Part shown: piece after piece, positions 55,701 through 64,000 of the stretch | Numbering within the stretch: position 1 is the stretch's first letter | Layout of the letters: each line of letters begins with the position of its first letter | Assembly (NCBI GenBank): GCA_963922205.1 | Contig: CAWUHX010000284.1 | Location: 310,001-374,000 of the forward strand | DNA length: 64,000 bases | Direction: 5' to 3' | From: Romanomermis culicivorax | Taxonomy: Eukaryota > Nematoda > Enoplea > Mermithida > Mermithidae | The notes under the pieces: generated by a model | What the model was told of the DNA's origin: nothing | Databases searched by the model: none | The model's input: the letters and a program-made list of their open reading frames with translations, nothing else | Position numbers and translations under genes: made by a program

Positions 55701-58700
55701 TTTTCTAACGTTTTAATGTTATTTCTTTGAATGAAGTAAGCTTTGTTCAGAGAGATCGTTCAAGTACGGTATCATTTTCATTCTTATGATGACTTTCTCT
55801 TCTGTCTTGATCATTTTTTTCGTTCGTCATCTTCTCCATCATTGCTGGGAGGAATTCGCTGGGCGTCAATAGCCCCAAAGCCCCCACGTGCATGTATGCT
55901 GTTGATGAGGAATTCATCCCACATTCTGAAAAATCTATGATTGACAAGTTTTGGCCACGCACTCAGAAAATTTCCCAGTGAGGTTTTTCCTGTAATTTTA
56001 TCCCAGAGGAATTATTTGACATTTTCAGAAATAGATTTTCAGAAGGACTGGAAATATGTATAGTTCGTTTTTATAAAATGTTTGTAAATTGAAAATGGAC
56101 AAAAAAATGAACCACCCTCAAAGTCGTTTATACAAACCGTTTACTATAAGATTTTTGGCGTAAAAATCGTGAGGATCAGTTGAGCAGACTGTAAATTATA
56201 GAAATATAAAATGATAATTGCTATTCACTTTTTCATTTACAAGCATTTCCAGAAAAAGAGACTATAGGTTCTTGTGATTACAAAATGTACGATGGAGTAG
56301 TGTTTTTTTGTACTTTACAAACGAAACGGTCCAGAGTACAAACGAAAATTTGAGCTTCGTTTGTACCAGTATAAACGAAAATTTTGGAACAAAAAAATTT
56401 TTTCTTACTCAACAGCTGTCAGTATTCAGTATCAATGGACTTTGTAGGACTTGTTTGTTATGCGTCCACATCGAAAACGACAAACTAGCAGCTGTGACAT
56501 AATAATAAAAGCTTTTTGTGGAGTATTTCACTAGTGCATGTTATGTGCCTCATGATCAAGTGTTTTTTGTGTCTGAATTCGTAGCCTTCTTATGTGTCTC
56601 GTGGAAATAGCCAACGTATTCATATTTCACAGCATGTTTGTTGCATTTTATAACAATGAATACTTTTTTCAGCAATTTTTCGCAAATTTTGGAGTACAAA
56701 CGGTTTTTGAGAAGTCGTTTGTACCAGTACAAATGGACCGAGTACAAAAAAAACACTGCAATGGAGATATGAATGTGGAAAATTATTAATATGAAAAGTA
56801 GGTGTAAACACGTTTCCATGGTTTGATGTTGTCTTAGCAGTAAGCCAAGTGCAACTAGCAGCTTTAAAAACGATAAAAAACAAGAGTACTTGCCAATTAT
56901 TCGTGGACCTTTTTATATTCAGAGCGCAAAATGCGAGAGTAAAAAAGCGGCGCCGCGCCGCTTTTTAGTATGAATAGAAAAAGCGGCACTGCGCGGCGCC
57001 GCCCGGTGAAGTATGAGAGGGCCTCTTAATACTGCTTAAAACCGGAGCGATGCGATGCGCCGGGAAATTTGGACATTTTGAAACCTAAATTTAGCTTATC
57101 GTACAATAATTCTGATTATTCTGCAGAAAAAACAACTACGTTAGAAGCATCCTAATCGAAATTTCCCGGCCTTTTCGGGTTTTCCAGGCTCGCTGGACCA
57201 GTATCCGAACTGAAATTCGGTATTCAGGCTAAACGATTTTAAGTAATGTATTTGAAGGTCTTGATCTTTCATCAAGTCCGACCCACCCGATGCTAAATGT
57301 TTTTGGCGCAAAGAATCTTTTTAAAATTCCGAACAGCATCAAATTATCCAAAGTTTTGACTTTTTCCCGAAGCTTTTATCCTCAAGTTTTACGCACCCAG
57401 TAAAGAAACGAAGCAAATCAAAATGGCAGCTATAGCGCTGCGCGTCACGCCCACGTGTAAATATTGGGCCATACTACCACATCCGTAAACTGTTCCGTCG
57501 TCGGCCAACAACGGCGACATGTGCGCTGGACAGGTGCAAAATGGTCCTTTCCAAAAGTCGACACAAATTAAAGGCGGGGGGCATTGTACATTAGACATTT
57601 GACAAGTCGGAAAAGTCGTACAAACGTTGTAGACGTTTTCTTTGGTCAAAACTCGGACATCATCACCACTGTCACCGGGTGATAAGAACAAATCGTTGAC
57701 ATATAATTCTTTAATGCAACCTAAAGAATCGAATTAATTAAAAACTATAATAAAGTAAAATAAATTGACCAATCACAAGTAAGAATCAACGAGATGTTTA
57801 GGTCAAATATTAATTTGATGATAATAATACTCAATTTTGGACAATGGCAGAAGTCTTTGCTGGTTGAAGAATTGAAATTTTTACTCGGTTACACGTTTCG
57901 CATGTTTGTTTACAGCTGAAATTGATATCATTTTTGATGTTTTTCCTGTATTTGTGAAATAACTGATTTAATGCTTTTTTGTCCTCAAGCTGATTGACGC
58001 CATCGCCAGCACCAATACCGAATCTGGTAATACTGCAGGTGACGTAAATGTATTAAAGAAAAGTTATAATTCTTCATAAACTTTATCAAGAGCATACCAC
58101 AGTATGCTTGAAAGTCTAGAGTGTTATACTATAACCAATAATACGGTTTTAAACTTATCAAATCAGTAATAATACCATAAAACGAAAAATAAGCCACACG
58201 GCGATGAATTTACGAAACACGAATGTTCCTAAATGTCCATTAAGATAGTACAAGAATAATTCTTCTACTTAAAAATGGATTCAAAATAAAGGAACAGAAA
58301 AAATTAGTTGAACGACTGTGACTGAAGAAATAAACGTTTACTGTTCACCGTTGAAAAACCATTTTTTAAATTAAGATACATTCAAATTTTATGGAATTTC
58401 GCTGATAATCAAATTTTGAAGTTACAATGACATCGGAACGCAGTAGTTTACTACCAATCAATAAACTTAAGCTTTTATTGCTTGTTAGGTAACATTCATG
58501 ATATCTTGAAACCAGAAACAACAATTTTGTGTAGAATGAGGAAATGAAAAATAACCAGATACGTGTAGATTTATTTGTACAGTATGACATGCCCAGAACT
58601 TATTGAATCTATTAAAAATACAGAATTTTCACAGATATTCACGATCTTAGGAAACATCGTCGTTTGTTTGTATGTAAAGATGAATACTCGATAAAAATAA

Positions 58701-60894
58701 CTGAGAGAATTGAAATGCGAGAAAAATCGAAGAGAAAATGACAATATAAAGCGACGAAAGCAAAGTGTGATCGAAAATTTTCAAAGCTGTGAAGATCAAT
58801 ATCATGTCATGACAAAAAATATAGCTATATATGTTTACCAACAAAATCATTTTGAGATGACGGTGGAACGCTACCGGCTCCCAAGATAAAGCCTTGCTTA
58901 TCGAAATTCATGTAGAACGGTTCATCCGGTGCACCGATACGATACGTAGAGTAAGGTTCTATGGTCAAACCGTCCACGGTCAAGCGTGAATAAAGACCGT
59001 GGCGCTCAACGTCTAACAGGTACGACGTGTTGAACGATAACGGTAGATTAACCGGCGACGTTAAACCGAATGTCGTAGAATCTAATCCAAATGTGTAACT
59101 ATAATCGATATGTTTGTTGTTGAGCTGAAGAAATTAGAATATGGAAACATGACCGACTCGTCTACAGTTTGTGGGAATTTGGACATAAAATAAAACAATT
59201 TGTGTTTACTCCCATTCGCATGTTTTGTTGAAACGTCGACCCTCGCAATTTGACTAAATCCCCTGCGTCCGTTTGTTTTGGAATAAATAACACCCTAATA
59301 TTGGAATGTAAAGGCGATAAAACGTTCGAATCGTAAAATGCATACTGTACAAAGGATGATGGCTCGAACGATTTCCACATCGATTCTATACAATAAATAC
59401 ATAAACTAGATGAAAAGATTGTAGGCAGAAATTATAACATTAAAAACGAAAAAAATAAAAAAAGAGCAAGGAAAATTTGGCAAAGTCTGAATTCACACCT
59501 TTATCGCATCGTGGTCCATGCCAACCGGTTTCGCAAACGCATTTTTTATTACCAGACATAGAAACGACGCATTCGCCTCGCACACAGTAAGACTGCGGCG
59601 CTTCCTGCGGTCCTGGCTCCACCCACTCACAAACGGGTGGCGTTAAATTGCAGCCAACGTTACTATTTTCAGCATGCAACACGCCTTGATCACCCAAGTC
59701 GAAAAGCTGAAAATTTAGAATGTTGTAGCGATTTCACAATAGAATTCTAATTATACTGTAAAAACTAAAATTGCAAAAAGCAGTACTCTCGTCAATATTT
59801 AAAAACTCATCATTTTTGAATGGACCATCACTCACTTCTCCATTTATAAGTAAATTTCTTATACAACCGATGAAGCTCTCTCTCGTTAAACTGCCGGCGT
59901 ACAGATCACCGTCGACCAGCGCGACGCCTCCTAATTGTAACGGTTCGTCGACGTTCAATTGTTCATTGGAGCCAGCGGCAGTGGCGATAATTTTACACGA
60001 TGACGTTAAAGCTTTATATTCTAGAGTACTGACGCGTCCAGGTTGTCCAAACGGTACGAAATGATCCGATTTAACGTTAGAGCAATGGTCCAATGTGACT
60101 TCGTAACGCTGACATAAATGAAAATGCGATAAAGTATAAAATATATATCAAGAATTTCTATCTCAATCCAAAATCGGGGTAAGTATAGATTTTTCCAAAA
60201 ATACAGAAGCACAGCTTTATTGAAAAAAAGTAATCAATGCAGTCGCTTAAATATATAGCAACTTTTTATCTGAGTGCTTTATAACTCTTACGTTTTCACA
60301 GAATCTTTGATTGTGAAACGGTTTAGTGAAGACTCAGTCTAGTTTACTTGGAAGCAGAAGTCCCCAGGGTCAGATTTTGCAGGTAGAAATAAAATTGAAA
60401 ACTTGCGCGGGTAGTCCACTAAACACGTCATTTCGTCTCAAAATTAGGCAACCAGTTATCAATTTTAAAGACTATAGGTAGGGGTAATACTTCCTCATAC
60501 TCCTCCCCGTGGGACAATCTGTTATTTGCAAATGAAAGGTCGACAAGCAAGAATACAAACTTTTGAACCTATGTCGGGCTAATACTACACATCTTTCTTA
60601 TTAACTTGTATCGTGAAAAATGATTCTGTGATTTTTTAATGGGCCAAGTTATGGTAATTAGGTCAGGTGAAACAACATACCAGTCTATTGGCCACGATAT
60701 CCACAACGTGCCATTCACCATCGTTCACGATGCCACTACTGTTCAACGAAATCCAGGTCGAAACTGTACCCAAATTGACTTTGACTCGCAAACGACCGTC
60801 TCGTATTTCGACTGCCAATAAATCAGGTACGGCGTAATCAAAAGGTCGACGTTCGCGCATTGGTCCGTTATAAATTAATATACCGTTCGATGAT
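49777..60894 (-). CDS. classical cadherin, invertebrate type (last 8 exons)
   Basis: Minus-strand exons 60894-60681, 60108-59836, 59706-59499, 59385-59210, 59124-58839, 57720-57397, 53491-53192 and 50021-49777 have GT/AG ends and matching phases. They read in order: laminin-G (two exons, with GEWHVVDIVANR and SFIGCIRNLLINGE), EGF (CVCETGWHGPRC), a second laminin-G (two exons), an EGF-like Cys-rich part, a membrane segment starting SAIAAILICFVSL and continuing in the next exon, the p120-catenin-binding juxtamembrane motif (YKEEGGGEAD...YDI), and the beta-catenin-binding tail with SLSSLSSNDSSLSEL and LNDWGPKFKFIADAF. This is an adherens-junction adhesion receptor. The cadherin repeats lie beyond 64000. 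The 57397-53491 and 53192-50021 introns are full of transposons. The 53192 donor is my least certain splice site. Confidence 0.88.
50351..50549 (+). mobile_element. short hAT-like MITE, CAGGCNTGTAG family, copy 3
   Basis: 199 bp from CAAGCCTATAGCC to CTACAGGCCTG, with an exact duplication GATGTAAT at 50343-50350 and 50550-50557. Lies in the last cadherin intron. Confidence 0.85.
51009..51857 (+). mobile_element. hAT-like element, CACTGTTTTTTTTGTAC family, nested
   Basis: 849 bp with CACTGTTTTTTTTGTAC inverted ends and the exact duplication TGTGATTT at 51001-51008 and 51858-51865. Comparison with the uninterrupted copy at 2980 confirms the insertion site. It carries a LINE fragment and TTTGTACA-type words near both ends. 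Confidence 0.85.
51380..51740 (+). pseudogene. LINE fragment captured inside a hAT-like element
   Basis: Frames read FYQYVNSKLS and then LLNDYFSSISTKPENIP, followed by a hydrophobic FLPVLSVLKNLRP segment. This is the linker between endonuclease and reverse transcriptase in many non-LTR elements. It is broken by stops. Confidence 0.5.
52731..53034 (+). mobile_element. CATACATGTAA MITE, truncated copy
   Basis: The left end and about 300 bp match copies at 6401 and 53574, including GGGCGCTTCGCGCC near 52960. The right 120 bp are lost. Confidence 0.75.
53574..54018 (+). mobile_element. hAT-like MITE, CATACATGTAA family, copy 4
   Basis: 445 bp with CATACATGTAA and TTACATGTATG ends and the exact duplication GCTGGAAT at 53566-53573 and 54019-54026. 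It sits 75 bases upstream of the cadherin transmembrane exon, in its 3' intron end. Confidence 0.88.
54027..55287. other. cadherin intron, no feature seen
   Basis: AT-rich intron sequence. I see no exon or repeat. Confidence 0.4.
55288..57023. mobile_element. 1.7-kb element with GGCCC-CATACTTC inverted ends
   Basis: Ends are GGCCCCGTCATACTTCACCG and the reverse of GGCCCTCTCATACTTCACCG, followed on each side by GCGGCGCCGC palindromes and a GAAGTATGAATAG word. No certain target duplication. It carries another element at 56298-56758. A fragment of the same family is at 6354-6916. Confidence 0.7.
56298..56758 (+). mobile_element. hAT-like MITE, CAGTGTTTTTTTGTAC family
   Basis: 461 bp with TAGTGTTTTTTTGTAC and GTACAAAAAAAACACTG ends. 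Flanks CGATGGAG (56290-56297) and CAATGGAG (56759-56766) match at 7 of 8. GTACAAACGAAA words repeat near both ends. Confidence 0.75.
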
Positions 60895-61869
60895 CTGAAT
60901 CAACGCTGAATTGAATCATAGTGAGAAAATTCGAACGATTACCGACATATTTTTCCTCCATACTGATAAGCTATCAATATATATGACCGAAAAATGTCTC
61001 CAGTTGGACGAATTCACGATGGCTTGTCTTGTCTAACTGCATTTTCCCTTGTGAATACAATCTAGGTTATTTTGTTGAGGAAAATTTTAAAATTATCTCC
61101 GTAATTATTGTTCGCTCTTGGCATGACTTTTTACATTTCCGTTCCATTCTCTAGAAAAGGATAGGATCCATTTTTTCGACTACATCGAATCCGGATGAAG
61201 AAATTTTCCTTCATCGGATCCGGATCTAAAAGACCTCTTTGTCACTTTTGCTTAGTGAATGACTGTGGTTCGAATCTGAATCAGCTTCGGCACTAACCTT
61301 TTAGACACAACTTAAGTAATTTAAAAAAACTGTTTTGACACAATGCTGAAGTTACGAAAATCAGAAATAGTGAGTCGTAAGCATAATTGCACTTTTTCTA
61401 TACAAATCAACCTATATTGAAGCTGGAGCGTAGTTCTCGATGCAATGAAAACATGTAAACTTTTATCCAATCAGAATGTGACTTTAGCCATTCACTGCCA
61501 AACTAACCACAGAATATTTACTTGTCGGTTAACTAACCAAGTGCATAATTACGGATGAGCAAATTTAATTAGAATAAGATGAGAGTTTTGAAAATATCAA
61601 CATCAAGCATGATTTCATGAGTTGATAATACAATAAAAGCAAGTTACTAGAATCGACAAACTCACACATTTGTTCGACACCAACGAAGTAACATTTTTTT
61701 TTTTGAAAAATAGGGTGCAGCCAGAAGTAACATTTGTTTGACACCAACGAAGTGTCAACTGTGTTAATGGAATACATTTTTCTTAGCATGAATGCTAATG
61801 GAGATGGGGAGGGGGGTGGGGAGACGGGCCTCCGATATATTCAATCGTATAGGCAGTTGTCGACCAGAC
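60895..61869. other. upstream cadherin intron, no feature seen
   Basis: AT-rich, without recognised exon or element. Confidence 0.4.
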
Positions 61870-62105
61870 ATGCACGGCAAGAATAGAATTTTCTAGGGGG
61901 AGTCCTTGGACTTTTTATCGAGGAGGGGTGGGGAATTGGCGAGCAACAAAACAAAAAGAAGTTCCGCAAGCTTGTTTTTCATACAAAACATGTATGAAAA
62001 TCATCGAAAAAGCTGTCTTGAAAAAAGTTCAGGGGGTGTTTGACGATTTTTTTCGGGCCAAAAGGTACCCAGTGTCTCAGGTAGAGGGTTTACCCCCTAC
62101 ATGTG
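61870..62105 (+). repeat. single copy of the 340-bp arm from 40972/45372
   Basis: Matches the arm sequence through GACTTTTTATCGAGGAGGGG, AAAGCTGTCTTG and the GGGTTTACCCCCTAC end, with no partner nearby. Confidence 0.6.
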
Positions 62106-62184
62106 CATGTATGTTGTCAACGAACCTCTTCCATAACCTTCAGTTGTCGACAGCTAATTCTCTCACAGCCTGCGGGAAATCGAC

Positions 62185-62295
62185 AAAAAATAACCTGTTT
62201 TTTGTGGTCGGGCAACAGTCCAGATTTGAATCTCACTGAAAATTTGGGAGAAATTGTTAAAAATCGGAGGGAACGTTTGATGCTTCTAGAGCAGG
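62185..62295 (+). pseudogene. Tc1/mariner transposase relic
   Basis: The frame reads WSGNSPDLNLTENLGEIVKNRRERL, a good match to the Tc1-family WPxxSPDLNPIENLW...K motif around the last catalytic residue. The rest of the gene is lost. Confidence 0.6.
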
Positions 62296-62769
62296 CTTTT
62301 TTTTGGTCATTTTAGGGGCCTGGGCCCCTAAAACTTTGGAAATGGCTCCTAAAATTTTGACTTATTCATTTATATTATAGTGAATTGTAGTTATTCTCAT
62401 TTAATTTTAGATTTAAAGTATGTGTTTTACAGGCTCTAAAATCATAAAACATCGAAAATTTTGTCATTATATAATTTTTCAAATTAGTCTATTCACTGCT
62501 TTTCTACAAATCAAACTTTCTGGGAAAAAAGGTTCTCGACAAAGGGAAAAAATATGGGGGTTCGACATGGAAAAGATGATTTCTGGTGCCTTTAAGAGAT
62601 CAAAATCTCAATTTTTCATGTTTTTTGTAACTATTATTTTAACTATGGAGCCGAGTTTGAATTCATGATCATAATAAAGGTGATTTTCATAAACTTCAAG
62701 TTTAATTTGGATTTGCCAAACTTATGAAAGTATGAATATATTTTTTAGTTTGTAAAATGATTACATATA

Positions 62770-63481
62770 CAGGGTGAGCCAAAAAAAGGCGACCGGTGCC
62801 GTCGATAGACAAAACATCTGGCATAAAAAATGCAAAGTTTCAGCCAGATTGCTCGAACATTGACTGACTAAAATCAAAAATACTAAACGTCGGTCTTTTT
62901 GCAAATAAATATTGAAAAAATTGACAAAATCAACACGTTTTACAGCAGAAAAGTACAATAGGTCCAGTCGTAAAAACCGTATAACAGCTGAAAACTACAA
63001 GAGAGCCGTTTTAGTGTGTTCTACTTTCTGTTTCACCAATAATTTTAATCGTTTTTTCGATCTGGTCAATGACAAAAATTGATTTTGCTTCAATTTTGCT
63101 TTTTTCTGAGCTGAAAACAAAAGCTCTTGATTTTGGCGAAATTTCGCCCATATTGAAACAAGAAGTGGCTGACTTTAAATTACGTGTAAATTACAAAGCT
63201 GGGTGATTTTCAAAGTATTACTGTGTATAAACAGCTTGACAAAACCTTTTTTCACAATAGGAATACTTTTACTTTGATTTCACAACTTTTACTTTTTGGA
63301 AACTGACCACTTTTACAAAATTTACTCTGGTACAGTAACCATAAACGCTAGGAGCAAAAAATTTGGTATACGTAGCAAAGATAAACAGGGCATTATAATG
63401 CAGCAATCGACATTGTAAAAGCTTCATCCGTTCGAAAGTTATGAAAGTCAGCACCGGTCGCCCTTTTTTTGACTCACCCTG
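62770..63481. mobile_element. mariner-like nonautonomous element, copy 2
   Basis: 712 bp with CAGGGTGAGCCAAAAAA ends flanked by TA at 62768-62769 and 63482-63483. The interior matches copy 1 at 5281-6013 in the same orientation, with small deletions. Confidence 0.82.
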
Positions 63482-64000
63482 TATATATACATGTTTTCGA
63501 ACCATGTATGTTTATCGAATAAGTTATCCTTAAATTGATTTTCCGGCATTTTAGAGTGTCAAAATCTAAAAAAAATTCGTTGCGTAGCGCCGGAAAGATA
63601 TAGGAAACAAGAGAACAATAAGAACAGGAGCTGCATTTTCAAAACCCTATACTTTTGAGTCAGAAGGAAATGAACTGAAGTGCTACCTTGGAAGGTTTGT
63701 GCTAATAAACGAAATATTGTGTTTTTTGCATAAAAAATTTTCTTTGCACAAAGATTTCTCATCCGATTACATGTAGAAAGAAGCCTGTAACCGAAAAAGC
63801 AGATTGGAAATCAAACTTTGAACACTTTTTTAAAGCTCGTATCAATTGATTCGATGTCTATATAGTTGAATTATATAGTACGTTCTACAGTATGTTACAA
63901 GCCCGTCTTTCGATATTTTTCAATTAAAAATTTTTGGCTCCCAGAATTTCAATTTGGCTCCTAAAAATTTAGGTCTATGAGCCATTTGGCTCCTGGTTTT
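63482..64000. other. no gene; repeat words at the edge
   Basis: GGCTCCTAAAAATTT-type words at 63930-63990 also occur near 62335, suggesting another repeat cut by the window edge. Confidence 0.35.

Noticed and set aside
1-64000. CRISPR arrays, bacterial operons, rRNA genes
   Set aside because: No spaced direct repeats of CRISPR type and no rRNA-like sequence were seen. Spliced host genes show eukaryotic DNA. I could not reliably scan for tRNA genes by eye and report none.

Overview
The window is animal nuclear DNA. It is AT-rich and intron-bearing, with two host genes split by short spliceosomal introns. The membrane-proximal EGF and laminin-G modules of the classical cadherin gene at the right are the arrangement known from invertebrates rather than vertebrates, so an invertebrate host is likely. 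I cannot name the species.

Layout. Positions 776-2719 (minus) hold five exons of a 3-hydroxyisobutyryl-CoA hydrolase gene whose 3' end is not recognised. Positions 2980-16316 are a graveyard of transposons: a LINE relic, a retrotransposon gag-like relic, a mariner-type element and several hAT-type families, many with exact 8-bp target duplications. Positions 17062-36793 are one complete, apparently intact Polinton/Maverick (adintovirus-like) element. Positions 36794-49776 are minisatellites and a nested system of inverted repeats around 38.6-47.1 kb. Positions 49777-60894 (minus) are the last eight recognisable exons of a classical cadherin gene (laminin-G, EGF, laminin-G, EGF-like, transmembrane segment, p120-binding and beta-catenin-binding tail), whose introns carry more hAT-type elements. 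The cadherin repeats would lie beyond the right edge.

The Polinton has terminal inverted repeats of about 782 bp that look nearly identical. A protein-primed DNA polymerase (11 exons, 1426 codons, no stop) runs leftward. A virion and integration module runs rightward: a PC4-like/Cys-His protein, packaging ATPase, membrane protein, HMG-box-like protein, adenovirus pX-like protein, a conserved unnamed protein, chromodomain integrase, adenain-like protease, small membrane protein, penton-like minor capsid protein, pVI-like protein and a double jelly-roll major capsid protein. The polymerase, integrase and terminal repeats would copy and insert the element. The capsid, ATPase and protease genes would package it. 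Adjacent virion genes overlap or abut by a few bases.

New or unusual points are: a GC-rich, Trp-rich two-exon gene at 34523-34948 with its own TATA box; a perfect four-unit heat-shock element at 34335-34352; an HMG-box-like gene; a shared Q-x-G-G motif in three proteins that may be protease sites; a palindrome and hairpin kept in four diverged terminal-repeat copies; and the dense hAT-type landscape around the element. All statements come from reading the sequence. No alignment or database search was run.
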